Assembly (NCBI RefSeq): GCF_000819845.1 | Contig: NZ_CDCG01000006.1 | Span: 62,001-126,000, forward strand | Direction: 5' to 3' | Length of the DNA: 64,000 bases | Origin: Aeromonas enteropelogenes | Lineage (GTDB): Bacteria; Pseudomonadota; Gammaproteobacteria; Enterobacterales; Aeromonadaceae | Shown: one piece after another, positions 27,671 through 35,839 of the stretch | Numbering within the stretch: position 1 is the first letter of the stretch | How the letters are laid out: the number at the start of each line of letters is the position of its first letter | Translations under genes and position numbers: made by a program | Notes under the pieces: model-generated | Seen by the model: the letters and a program-made list of their open reading frames with translations, nothing else | The model's database searches: none | Told to the model about the DNA's origin: nothing

Positions 27671-28597
27671 CTACGCATTCACGGTGCGAGTGGCGACGAT
27701 GTTGGTACCGGCTTCACCCTTGAGGATGGCCAGGCCATCTTCCAGAGAACCGATCCCGACCATGCCACCGGTCGCTTTGACAAATTCACAGGACGCTTCG
27801 ATCTTCGGCCCCATGGAACCGGCATCGAACTTGACCCCTGCCAGCTCGTCCGGGCTGGTCACCCGCAGCGGGTGCTGGGTCGGCTTGCCCCAATCCAGAT
27901 AGACGGCATCGGCATCGGTCAGGATCAGCAGGGCGTCGGCCTTGATCTGCTTGGCCAGGTAGGCGGCAGACATATCCTTGTCGATGACGGCTTCGATACC
28001 GGTCAGGGTCTGACCGTTCCAGGTCACCGGAATACCACCACCACCGGTACAGATGATGAGGTGGCCCTGGGCGATCAGGGTTTCGATGGCATCGCCTTCC
28101 ACGATCCGCTGGGGCAGCGGGGACGGCACCACGCGACGGAAGAACTTGCCGTCAGCCTTGACCACCCAGTGCTTCTCTTCGGCCAGGGTGCGGGCTTCGG
28201 CTTCTTCATAGACGGGGCCGATAAATTTGGTCGGATTGGCGAACGCCGGATCCTGCGGGTCTACCTGCACCTGGGTCAGCAGGGCGGTGACGTTGCGGCT
28301 CGGCATCAGGTTCTTCAGCTCCTGGATCAGCATGTAGCCGATCATGCCCTGGGACTCGGCGCCCAGCACATCCAGGGGATAGGGAGAAACCTTGGTATAG
28401 GCGCTATTTTGCAGGGCGAGCAGGCCGACTTGCGGGCCGTTGCCGTGCACCAGCACTACGTTGTACTCCTCGGCGATGCGAGCGATGGTCTTGGCGGCAG
28501 TTGCAATATTCTTGCGCTGGATGTCGGCTTCAAGCGGCTCACCACGACGGAGCAGTGCATTACCACCCAGAGCGACGACGACAGTTGGTTTTTTCAT
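27671..28597 (-). CDS. arcC: Carbamate kinase
   Basis: Converts carbamoyl phosphate + ADP to ATP, CO2 and ammonia, the energy-yielding step of the ADI pathway. The 308-residue product shows the amino acid kinase signature at the N-terminus (VVALGGNALLRRGE) and ICTGGGGIPV and DKDMSAAYLA. ATG 28597 (MKKPTVVVALGG) is the family start; the longer frame extends into the arcA-arcC gap without support. Confidence 0.96.
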   Translation of the reverse strand: MKKPTVVVALGGNALLRRGEPLEADIQRKNIATAAKTIARIAEEYNVVLVHGNGPQVGLLALQNSAYTKVSPYPLDVLGAESQGMIGYMLIQELKNLMPSRNVTALLTQVQVDPQDPAFANPTKFIGPVYEEAEARTLAEEKHWVVKADGKFFRRVVPSPLPQRIVEGDAIETLIAQGHLIICTGGGGIPVTWNGQTLTGIEAVIDKDMSAAYLAKQIKADALLILTDADAVYLDWGKPTQHPLRVTSPDELAGVKFDAGSMGPKIEASCEFVKATGGMVGIGSLEDGLAILKGEAGTNIVATRTVNA

Positions 28598-28659
28598 AGT
28601 GGTTGATCTCATGTGCTTGTCTGTGTGGCGCCAGCCTCTGCCGGCGCCACGCCGTATCA

Positions 28660-29880
28660 TCAGATGCTGTCGCGTTCCATCGGGCAGCTCATGCAGCGGG
28701 CGCCGCCGCGGCCACGGCCCAGTTCTTCACCCGGGATGGGCAGAACTGTGATGCCAGCTTTGTCGTACTTCTCGTTGGTGTAGGTGTTGCGCTCGTAACC
28801 CACGACCACGCCAGGACGTACGGTCAGTACGTTGTTGGCATCGTTCCATTGCTCGCGCTCGGCCTCGAAGCTGTCGCCACCTGTGGTGATGAGCTTGAGC
28901 TGATCCACGCCCAGAGCCTTCTCGATGGCGGTAACGAAGTAACCCTCTTCCTTGATGTTCATGCCGGTAGCACCACCCGGAGTCAGGCTCCAGCAGTTCA
29001 CATCTTTACGGATGACTTCCGGATAGACGGAGAAGGTGTCGATATCCATGTGGGTCATGACGGTATCCAGGTGCATGCAGCTGCGGTGTTTCGGCAGTTC
29101 CATGGCGATGACCTGTTTGGCCTGACCGTGTTTGAACAGGTTGCGGGCAAGGTGCTCAACCCCTTGCGGAGTGGTGCGCTCGGACATGCCGATGAGCACG
29201 GAGCCGCGGCCAATGACCAGTACGTCACCCCCTTCGATGGTGGAGTTGTCGTAGTCACGCTCCTCGTCACCGAAGTACTTGATGAAGTCCTGACCGGCGA
29301 ACATGGGGTGCCAGCGGTAGATGGCCTTCACATGGTTGGTTTCGCGGCGACGAGCCGGTTTGGCCATCGGGTTGATGGAGACGCCACCATAGACCCAGCA
29401 GGAGGTGTCACGGGTAAAGAGGTGGTTGGGCAGTGGCTCGATGATGAAATCGGTCGGTGCGTGCATGCCGACTACCATGTTGACGCCACTGTAAGGCATC
29501 TCGGAGTAGGTCAGGCCACCGGAAAGAATGCGGGCCAGTTCGCGATGCGGCATGTCAGCCAGGAAGCAGCGCACATCGTTGGCAAAAGAAGTACCGAGGC
29601 GATAGTCGGAGACCTGGTTTTGCAGCAGCCAGGCTTTGGCTTCTGGCACATCCAGGGTTTCGGCCAGCAGATTGGTCAGCAGGAAAACTTCGACATTCTG
29701 ATCGCGCAGCACCTGAGCGAATTTGTCATGCTCCTGACCGGCGCGTTCAACAGACAAGACGTCATCAAACAGCAGGTCCTGGCAGTTGGAGGGGGTCAGA
29801 CGCTTCAGACTGAGGTTGGGGCGGTGCAACATGACACGGCGCAGTTGGCCAACTTCAGAACCTACATAAAATTTGCTCAT
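28660..29880 (-). CDS. arcA: Arginine deiminase
   Basis: Hydrolyses arginine to citrulline and ammonia. The 406-residue product has all guanidino-modifying motifs: [18 protein letters not shown], the EGGD core ([14 protein letters not shown]), MHLDTVMTH, and the C-terminal catalytic Cys396 in GGARCMSCP. It is the first gene of arcACBD; the arc enzymes give ATP anaerobically and raise pH. Confidence 0.97.
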   Translation of the reverse strand: MSKFYVGSEVGQLRRVMLHRPNLSLKRLTPSNCQDLLFDDVLSVERAGQEHDKFAQVLRDQNVEVFLLTNLLAETLDVPEAKAWLLQNQVSDYRLGTSFANDVRCFLADMPHRELARILSGGLTYSEMPYSGVNMVVGMHAPTDFIIEPLPNHLFTRDTSCWVYGGVSINPMAKPARRRETNHVKAIYRWHPMFAGQDFIKYFGDEERDYDNSTIEGGDVLVIGRGSVLIGMSERTTPQGVEHLARNLFKHGQAKQVIAMELPKHRSCMHLDTVMTHMDIDTFSVYPEVIRKDVNCWSLTPGGATGMNIKEEGYFVTAIEKALGVDQLKLITTGGDSFEAEREQWNDANNVLTVRPGVVVGYERNTYTNEKYDKAGITVLPIPGEELGRGRGGARCMSCPMERDSI

Positions 29881-30628
29881 GATTATATTCCGTTTAGCAG
29901 TGGTCCATGCGAGTGATTGAATAGATTCCTTCTATTCATGCTCGTGGCTAAGGCGGGATATTCTTTATGTAGGGTATTCGGCTTGTGTTCTATCCTGCCT
30001 TTGCCTTTCGAGAGCGAGGTTAGACCTGCCAATGAAGTTAAACTTAGACATTGATCACATTCACTCAGAACTGAATAAATTCACGAAGAGATCTTTGACT
30101 GGGGTAGCAGAAATGGCATTTCCCCATTCAGACAACTTGAATAGATAGCTAAAAAAACGCCTTTAAATTTCATAAATAAATCTATTTGATTCAATCGCCC
30201 CCTCTCTAAAGGGGTAATCCAAAACAATTAAATTGTTAAATTTCAATAAATTAACTTCATAATTAATTTTAATGTGAATTTTGCATTCACTTTTATGAAT
30301 AATTCACTATTTTTATTCCGCTATCGAGAGAAATAAATAGTCATATTTCAAATTTTCACTGCATAAATCTTTTCTTGCTCCAGATCATGGCATTGTCGTC
30401 ACGCCCCATGAGCCTTGCCTCATATCCTCCTCCTGATGCCTGTCTTGCTCCATGAATATGCACACAGCCAGCATCTTGCCAATCAACCATTCATCCTGCG
30501 ACAGAGGGACCAGTTCGGCACTTTTTTCATTAATTGAATTTATTCATCCTCCTTGCGCCACTCCAAACCTCGGCTTAACTCAAAAAGTGATTTAGATCAC
30601 ATATAAACGGTGTTAACAAGGAGTCGTT
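29881..30628. promoter_or_regulatory. Control region of the arc operon
   Basis: About 750 AT-rich bases with no gene. It contains at least five inverted TGAAT...ATTCA pairs with varying spacers (29918-29938, 30071-30082, 30275-30289, 30296-30306, 30535-30546), the half-site of the ArgR box. A symmetric AGTGATTTAGATCACA (about 30587-30602), right before the small downstream gene, fits CRP and, less well, FNR sites. Which gene each site serves is not known. Confidence 0.55.
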
Positions 30629-30805
30629 ATGAAGATGAAATCCTTACTGCTGCTCGCCAGCCTGTTGCTGCCCGTGGTACCGGGTATCAGTCTGGCGGAG
30701 GGAGCCCCAGCCATGCCCATGGTGGTCTGCCAGGTCGATCAGGCTCCCCAGATGCTGGTGCCCGAATATGTCTGCCGCTGGCAAGGTGGCATCCAGCGTT
30801 ACTAG
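30629..30805 (+). CDS. Small exported protein, 58 residues
   Basis: ATG 30629 has AAGGAG six bases upstream. The product starts MKMKSLLLLASLLLPVVPG, a classic signal peptide, likely cut after SLA (residue 23), leaving about 35 residues with two Cys (VVC and YVCRW) that could form one disulfide in the periplasm. The -10/-35 region overlaps a CRP-like palindrome about 30 bases upstream. I do not recognise the family. It is followed by a hairpin at 30814-30837. The clean ribosome binding site and signal make it a real gene. Confidence 0.75.
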   Translation: MKMKSLLLLASLLLPVVPGISLAEGAPAMPMVVCQVDQAPQMLVPEYVCRWQGGIQRY

Positions 30806-30813
30806 CCCGCTGC

Positions 30814-30840
30814 GCGAGAGGAGCCATCTCCTCTCGCCTT
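30814..30840 (+). terminator. Hairpin after the small exported protein
   Basis: A perfect 10-bp stem GCGAGAGGAG / CTCCTCTCGC with CCAT loop, then CTTGTCTT. The T-tract is weak but the stem is strong. Confidence 0.65.
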
Positions 30841-30866
30841 GTCTTGAAGAAAGCCCCTCCTATACT
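30839..30866 (+). promoter_or_regulatory. Promoter of parA-like gene
   Basis: TTGTCT (30839-30844), 16-base spacer, TATACT (30861-30866); predicted start about 30 bases before the ParA ATG. Confidence 0.55.
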
Positions 30867-30902
30867 CAAAACAGCTGTGTCATCAGGGAAAGGGGCGCGA
30901 CA

Positions 30903-31550
30903 ATGATCCTGCTGGTTGGTGGAGAGAAGGGAGGCAGCGGCAAGAGTTGCCTGGCACAAAATCTGGCTGTCTATCTCAGGACCCAGTTTCAGGGGGAAGT
31001 GCTACTGGTGGACTGCGATCCGCAGCGCACCACCTCGGACTGGATCCAGGAACGCAACGACAATCCCGACCTACCCCAGATCAATTGCGTGCAGCTGTAT
31101 GGCAATATCCGCAACGATCTCATCAGCCTGAAGAATCGCTACGACTACGTCATCGTCGATTGTGGCGGCCAGGATAACCGGGCATTGCGCTCCACCATGG
31201 CAGTCGCCACCCATGCCCTGATCCCCCTTCGCCCCAAACGCCGCGATCTCAAGACCCTGCCGCATATGGAAGATCTCATTACGACCTGCAAAATGGTCAA
31301 TCCGACCCTCAATGCGGCCGTGGTGCTGACCCAGTGCCCCGCCCTACCCAACCAGGCAAAGCGTATTCTGGAGGCGAAGGAGGTCTGTGCATCGTTTGGC
31401 GTCGATGTACTCAATGCCATTACTTATGGCCGCAATGTCTACGACGACAGCGAGGAGAAGGGGCTCTCGGTAATGGAGATAGAACCGGATGGCAAATCCG
31501 CCGAGGAGATCCGGACCATCGCCAAAGAATTTCTGACATTGGGAGTGTGA
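30903..31550 (+). CDS. ParA-family ATPase (ParF-like)
   Basis: The 215-residue protein has the deviant Walker A GGEKGGSGKS (Lys9 and Lys14), Walker A' LLVDCDPQRTTSDW and Walker B YDYVIVDCGG, and no N-terminal DNA-binding domain. This is the short type Ib ParA/ParF class that moves plasmids or protein cargo on the nucleoid. ATG 30903 is the natural start (AAAGGGGC nearby); a longer frame from 30768 has no support. The partner gene begins one base after its stop. It is on the chromosome and away from any replicon genes, so the cargo is unknown. Confidence 0.85.
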   Translation: MILLVGGEKGGSGKSCLAQNLAVYLRTQFQGEVLLVDCDPQRTTSDWIQERNDNPDLPQINCVQLYGNIRNDLISLKNRYDYVIVDCGGQDNRALRSTMAVATHALIPLRPKRRDLKTLPHMEDLITTCKMVNPTLNAAVVLTQCPALPNQAKRILEAKEVCASFGVDVLNAITYGRNVYDDSEEKGLSVMEIEPDGKSAEEIRTIAKEFLTLGV

Positions 31551-31551
31551 T

Positions 31552-31920
31552 ATGGGCCTTGCCGATCTGAAGAAAAAGCACCAGTTGCATCACCAGAAGA
31601 AATTTACCGTCGACGAATTCATTGAGGACGCGGAGTTCTATGCCAAGGGCAAACCCAAGGTGGTCAGCCTGGAGCTAAGCCTGCACAGGGATGAGGCTCT
31701 CTCGGCGTTGGCATTCATCGAGCGCGGCGATCATCTGAAGCCCAGCTATAAAAAGGCTACCTTCTCCATGAGTACGGCGGCCATCAGCGAGCTGGGCAGC
31801 CTGACACAACAGGATGGCATGAACAAATCCCTGTTGCTGCGTCTTTTCACCCACTACTTCGCCTCCCTTAGCCCTGAGGAGCGCCAGACCATCTATGAGC
31901 GACTGAACCAGCAACTTTAA
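31552..31920 (+). CDS. Ribbon-helix-helix partner of the ParA-like ATPase
   Basis: A 122-residue basic protein. Residues ~68-110 fit a ribbon-helix-helix domain: strand KKATFSM, helix TAAISELGSLTQQD, turn, and second helix KSLLLRLFTHYFASLS. The first ~60 residues form a charged head (MGLADLKKKHQLHHQKKF) that could contact the ATPase, as the flexible tail of ParG does. Only one base separates it from the ParA gene, so they are coupled. Its DNA target (a parS-like site) is not evident here. Confidence 0.7.
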   Translation: MGLADLKKKHQLHHQKKFTVDEFIEDAEFYAKGKPKVVSLELSLHRDEALSALAFIERGDHLKPSYKKATFSMSTAAISELGSLTQQDGMNKSLLLRLFTHYFASLSPEERQTIYERLNQQL

Positions 31921-32014
31921 TACCCTCTTTCACCTCGCCATTACCTATGGCATCCCTCCTGACTTCATTCCTGGCAAGCCCCCTATCCTGTTGCACCAGC
32001 AACCAACCAGCGCA

Positions 32015-32034
32015 TGTAAGAGATCTGCCATACA
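32015..32034 (+). promoter_or_regulatory. GacA/UvrY-type activator site of csrB
   Basis: TGTAAGAGATCTGCCATACA. The first half TGTAAG and the AGATCT core match the site known upstream of csrB/rsmZ genes (TGTAAG-N6-CTTACA); the second half is degenerate. The same element occurs before csrC (35725-35744, minus strand). Confidence 0.7.
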
Positions 32035-32190
32035 AACCGTAAGCAAATGCCGTAAAAGCTCCTCGAAATAATCGGAAAAGGCGATCCTAAAAAATGACAA
32101 CAACACACTTAATTAATTGTTTTCATACAAAAAATAAAAACATTAGCACTTTCTTAAATTAGCAAAATAAAAACGTTTTTCACCCTGGCG

Positions 32191-32218
32191 TTGTACGCAA
32201 CCGGAAAATCCTTATAGT
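32191..32218 (+). promoter_or_regulatory. csrB promoter
   Basis: TTGTAC (32191-32196), 16-base spacer, TATAGT (32213-32218). The start of transcription should be near 32226. Confidence 0.7.
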
Positions 32219-32225
32219 TACTCAT

Positions 32226-32499
32226 GCACGGACGCGATGAAGTCGGTCAGGAAGACTGGCTGCTAGGGTTGGGCAAATGGACTCACCACAGGATGTGGTA
32301 AAGGACACCTCCCGGGATGGAGAAAGTGCGGCGAGAAAGGATGACTCGTCAGGCCAAGATGGCTAAAGGACACCCCAAAGGATTGGGAAGGGGAAACCTA
32401 AAGGAAGAGGTAAACAGTCAGGGATTGCAGGGAGCAACTTCGTTCAAGGATCTGAGCGATACGACTACCGGGGGCGACGCAAGTCGCCCCCATCTTTTT
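32226..32499 (+). ncRNA. csrB: CsrB-type sRNA that sequesters CsrA
   Basis: About 275 bases with some sixteen GGA trinucleotides, many in AGGA/GGGA hairpin loops. The block AAAGGACACCTCCCGGGATGGAGAA is nearly identical to one in E. coli CsrB, and the 3' part AGGGAGCAAC also matches. It ends in a strong terminator (stem GGGGGCGAC / GTCGCCCCC, 32470-32491, then ATCTTTTTA). CsrB binds many CsrA dimers and so relieves CsrA control of translation. A GacA-type site lies about 200 bases upstream of the start. Confidence 0.9.
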
Positions 32500-32548
32500 A
32501 TCTGCGTTTTCCGCTCACCCCATATCGAGCGTGTTTCCCAGTCGCAAA

Positions 32549-32582
32549 TACACAGCGGGCGCCAAATGGCGCCCGCTGTGTA
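32549..32582 (-). terminator. Terminator of hemN
   Basis: A long stem (about 13 bp, ACACAGCGGGCGCC / GGCGCCCGCTGTGT) with AAAT loop, just beyond the hemN stop on the minus strand. Confidence 0.75.
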
Positions 32583-32585
32583 TTG

Positions 32586-33959
32586 TCAGATCACCCGCGA
32601 AAACTGCTGTTGGCGCGCCTTGTTACGCAAGTAGACATCGAAACACATGCAAATGTTGCGAATGAGTAGATGCCCCGTGGACGAAACTTCCAAGCCTTCA
32701 TCGGTCATACGAACCAGGCCATCGTCGACAAAGGTCTGCAACAGCTTGAGGTCATCGGCGAAGTACTCTTTGAAAACCAGACCATGCTCTTGCTCTACCG
32801 CAGCAAAGTTCAGACGAAAATCGCAGATCAGCCGCTTGATTACCTCACGGCGGATTAGGTCATCCCGATTGAGCGAGCATCCCTTCCACTGGGCATGGCC
32901 CAGCTCGTTCACTTGGGCGTAATAAGCCTTGAGCTCTTTCTGGTTCTGGGAATAGGCATCGCCGATCATACTGATGGATGAAACCCCCAACCCCAACAGA
33001 TCGCAGTCACCCTGAGTAGTATAGCCCTGGAAGTTGCGGTGCAGCTTGCCTTCACGCTGGGCTACGGCCAGCTCGTCATCAGGTTTGGCAAAGTGATCCA
33101 TGCCGATAAACTGGTAACCCCGCCCGGTCAGGAAGGCGATGGTGTCCTGCAGCATGGCCAACTTCTCTTGTGGCGCAGGCATATCCTCTTCTTTCAGCTT
33201 GCGCTGGGCAGCAAAACGGCTTGGCAGATGCGCATAATTGAAGATGGAGAGACGCGCAGGATCCGTTTTGAGCACTTCTTTCAGGGTGTGATGGAAGCTG
33301 CTCTGATCCTGATGTGGCAGACCATAGATAAGGTCGAGGTTGGTAGAACGAAAACCGAGTTCACGCGCCCGCTCCAGCATGGCGCGAATAAAGTCGTTAT
33401 CCTGTTCGCGATTGACGGCTAGCTGCACATCCTTGTTGAAGTCCTGCACACCCAGGCTGATGCGGTTGAAACCAACCTCCCGCAGTACATCCAGCATGGT
33501 GAGTTCGATCTCGCGGGGGTCGACCTCGATGCTGAACTCCCCCTGTTCGGCAAACCGGAAGTGTTCACGCAACATGCCCATCAAACGACGGGTTTGGGCT
33601 TCGTTTAGATAGGTTGGTGTACCACCTCCCCAATGCAGCTGGGTCACCAGACGATGTTTGAACAGGGGGGCCTGCGCCTTGATCTCTTGCTCAAGGTGAT
33701 CAAGGTATTCATCGGCCTTGTGCTGGTGGCGAGTGATCACCTTGTTGCAACCGCAGTAATAGCAAAGCTTGTGGCAGAAAGGGATGTGCACGTAGAGCGA
33801 CAGATTGCGTTCGGGATACTGACTGGCGGCCTGGACAAAATCGTCGTAACCGAAGCTCTCATTGAACTCCAGCGCGGTAGGATAGGAGGTATATCTCGGG
33901 CCACTGTAGTTGTATTTTTCGATCAGGGCCTGATCCCACACAATCTGTTCTGCTTGCAC
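32586..33959 (-). CDS. hemN: Oxygen-independent coproporphyrinogen III oxidase
   Basis: A radical-SAM enzyme that decarboxylates coproporphyrinogen III to protoporphyrinogen IX without oxygen. The 457-residue product has the CHKLCYYCGC iron-sulfur motif near residue 62-71, GGGTPTYL, and the HemN C-terminal domain. ATG 33959 (MQAEQIVWDQALIEKYN) fits the E. coli start. The aerobic isoenzyme HemF is also in this window (39216-40124). In E. coli hemN neighbours yihI, as here. Confidence 0.97.
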   Translation of the reverse strand: MQAEQIVWDQALIEKYNYSGPRYTSYPTALEFNESFGYDDFVQAASQYPERNLSLYVHIPFCHKLCYYCGCNKVITRHQHKADEYLDHLEQEIKAQAPLFKHRLVTQLHWGGGTPTYLNEAQTRRLMGMLREHFRFAEQGEFSIEVDPREIELTMLDVLREVGFNRISLGVQDFNKDVQLAVNREQDNDFIRAMLERARELGFRSTNLDLIYGLPHQDQSSFHHTLKEVLKTDPARLSIFNYAHLPSRFAAQRKLKEEDMPAPQEKLAMLQDTIAFLTGRGYQFIGMDHFAKPDDELAVAQREGKLHRNFQGYTTQGDCDLLGLGVSSISMIGDAYSQNQKELKAYYAQVNELGHAQWKGCSLNRDDLIRREVIKRLICDFRLNFAAVEQEHGLVFKEYFADDLKLLQTFVDDGLVRMTDEGLEVSSTGHLLIRNICMCFDVYLRNKARQQQFSRVI

Positions 33960-33990
33960 GCTCGCTTCCTCTCTTCTTGTTATTGACGGC

Positions 33991-34443
33991 TCACTGACTC
34001 AACTGCAGATCTTTCAACTGGGCGACATCCTTGAGGATCTGGGTCTCCAGCTCGGCTTCATAGCCACTGCGTTCAAGATCCAGCTTCATCACCTCGTTGC
34101 GTTTGAGCGCACGGCGTGCCTCGTGAGTCGGCATCTCTTTCACCTTCTCGTAGAGGCCATAAAGGCCCGGGAATTCAGCAGCAAAAGCGCGTCCTTCCTT
34201 GATCTGCAAGGCATCCAGCAGATTAGTCAGGCGAATAGCCCCTTCGGAATAATCACACTGTCCTTCCAACACGGCATGGGCGATCACTCGCACGCTATCC
34301 AGGATCCGCTCGTTACGCGCCTTGATCGCCTGTAACTGCATCTCTTGCTGCCGTTTCAACCGGGCCAGCAGCATGCCGGCATAAATCGCCAGACCTGACA
34401 AAATCAGGCCGCCCAACAGGGCGGCCAGCATCCATCCACTCAT
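33991..34443 (-). CDS. DUF2489 family membrane-anchored protein
   Basis: A 150-residue protein with one N-terminal membrane helix (residues ~5-25) followed by a cytoplasmic helical domain with the DUF2489 pattern (ARLKRQQEMQLQAIKARNERILDSVRVIAHAVLEGQCDYSEGAIRL). I took ATG 34443, which overlaps the yihI stop (TGATG); a GTG one codon earlier is possible. The function is unknown, but the gene is often found next to yihI and hemN. Confidence 0.8.
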   Translation of the reverse strand: MSGWMLAALLGGLILSGLAIYAGMLLARLKRQQEMQLQAIKARNERILDSVRVIAHAVLEGQCDYSEGAIRLTNLLDALQIKEGRAFAAEFPGLYGLYEKVKEMPTHEARRALKRNEVMKLDLERSGYEAELETQILKDVAQLKDLQLSQ

Positions 34444-35015
34444 CACTTCTTCTTCGGTTCGGGTTGATAATCAACCTGGGTGAAACGATCCCACAGCTCC
34501 TCTTCAGAGGCCGGCTGTTGAGGTTCATCGTATTCAGCTTCCTCATCGGCGAAGGAGAACTCCTCTTCATCATCGTCGTTGTCGATGATGCCAAGTTCAT
34601 CCATCAGCTCCTGATAACGATCAACACGCTGATCGACCCAGGCCTGCTCGGCGGCATCCAGCGTCTCACCGGCATCGAGACGATCCAGCAGGGCATTCAG
34701 ACGATCATCATTCTCGATGGCCGCCAGTTCCTGCTCCGGAGTCATCGCCAGCTTCTTCTCTTTCACCGGCTTGGATGCTGCCGCCTTGATGCTCTTCTCT
34801 TCAACAATCAGAGCAATCGGCTTGCGAGAGCCGATACGGGGATCTTTTGCCTGTTTGGCGCCGGATTTTTTGCCTTGCTGTTCGACCTGCTGGCGAGAGC
34901 CCGCCTTCAGCCCCTTACGTTTGGCAGCCCGTTTACGCTCACGACCTTCCTGAGCACTGGCTTCTGATTCTTTGCGCTTGCCAGCAGGCTTGCGAGTGGG
35001 TTGTTTGGCAGACAT
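34443..35015 (-). CDS. yihI: Der GTPase-activating protein YihI
   Basis: YihI stimulates the GTPase Der during 50S ribosome assembly. The 190-residue product has the typical strongly basic N-terminal half (KRKESEASAQEGRERKRAAKRKGLKAGSR) and an acidic C-terminal half with LNALLDRLDAGETLDAAEQAWVDQRVDRYQELMDELGI. It lies between csrC and hemN as in E. coli. ATG 35015 is the only reasonable start. Confidence 0.93.
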   Translation of the reverse strand: MSAKQPTRKPAGKRKESEASAQEGRERKRAAKRKGLKAGSRQQVEQQGKKSGAKQAKDPRIGSRKPIALIVEEKSIKAAASKPVKEKKLAMTPEQELAAIENDDRLNALLDRLDAGETLDAAEQAWVDQRVDRYQELMDELGIIDNDDDEEEFSFADEEAEYDEPQQPASEEELWDRFTQVDYQPEPKKK

Positions 35016-35228
35016 GAATGGCTAACTCCGAAAATAACTTGGTTTGAACCCTATCCGGGGTGGTGTCACCCGGCGGGACACGATACGGGGAGCAGTGAGG
35101 CTGGAACAAGAGCAGGAACCCGCACCAATCCGGCCTTTTCAGGCCACTGAACACCGCAGGATCGGTATCCTCTGGGCATATTGCTGGTATTTTGACACAG
35201 AATGGCGGGCTGGGTTAATGACCCAACA

Positions 35229-35580
35229 GAAAAAAGGCAGCCGAAGCTGCCTTGATATGTGTATGCGAACACCTCCCGAAATGGCAAGACCGCGTATTTC
35301 ATCCGTCCGTAACGGCAAATGATCACATCATATCCGGGTAGGGTCTTCCTGACCTTGTTATTGAGTCGTCCTGAATGTGCGTGTGCTTGCTTGACCCACG
35401 CCGACAACATCCTGTTATCGCGAAGGAGAATGCGCATCCCGCCCCCCCATCCCGCTCCGGAGATGGTCACCATCCTGATCCTTCAATCCCTTGCCGACTC
35501 CAAAGAGCCCATGGCGTCCACCATGCCTGACATCCTGTTGTCACTGCGTCCTGCAATGAGCCTTTCGGAGAAATCCTTTG
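35229..35580 (-). ncRNA. csrC: Second CsrB/CsrC-type sRNA
   Basis: No coding gene covers this stretch. The minus-strand sequence has about eighteen GGA trinucleotides, many as CAGGAT/CAGGAC or CGGGAT (e.g. 35537-35531, 35478-35460), and ends in a clear terminator. It lies between yihI and engB (yihA), the same place as E. coli csrC. The upstream GacA-type element (35744-35725) matches that of csrB. The exact 5' end (35540-35580) is inferred; a -10-like TACCAT is at 35592-35587. Two competing ORFs (35066-35473 minus, 35319-35603 plus) are rejected. Confidence 0.82.
35230..35253 (-). terminator. Terminator of csrC
   Basis: Stem AAGGCAGC / GCTGCCTT with TTCG loop on the minus strand, followed by TTTTTTCTG. 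Confidence 0.85.
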
Positions 35581-35724
35581 CATTAATGGTATCAACACCA
35601 TAAAGCGGCTCAATCACTCAGGGATCAATTCTATGCATCATAAAAGTGCATTTTCAATTTAACTACATGATTAATTGAGGCTATTTGAAAAGACACAGAG
35701 ATATTTGAGCCTTGGCCGACCCGA

Positions 35725-35744
35725 TAAATGGAAGATCTCTTACA
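35725..35744 (-). promoter_or_regulatory. GacA/UvrY-type activator site of csrC
   Basis: Minus strand TGTAAGAGATCTTCCATTTA, sharing TGTAAGAGATCTnCCATnnA with the csrB site at 32015-32034. It lies about 165 bases upstream of the presumed start. Confidence 0.7.
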
Positions 35745-35787
35745 AACAACAAGGACTATTACGAGAATGGAAAGGTGAAAGCAAAAA

Positions 35788-35814
35788 CAACGGGGAGCAG
35801 AAGCTCCCCGTTAT
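35788..35814 (-). terminator. Terminator of cytochrome c4 gene
   Basis: Stem AACGGGGAGC / GCTCCCCGTT with TTCT loop on the minus strand, then GTTTTTGC. Confidence 0.8.
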
Positions 35815-35839
35815 GCAACCCTACAATGCAATCGTCTAA

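Noticed and set aside
28603-29916. 437-codon plus-strand ORF opposite arcA
   Set aside because: Shadow of arginine deiminase, whose motifs are unmistakable.
32317-32634. 105-codon plus-strand ORF inside csrB
   Set aside because: It is the translation of the CsrB RNA (many Gly/Lys/Arg from AGGA and AAAGGA repeats) and crosses the terminator.
35066-35603. ORFs 35066-35473 (minus) and 35319-35603 (plus)
   Set aside because: They lie in the GGA-rich csrC gene and lack start signals; the GGA pattern and terminator explain the sequence better.
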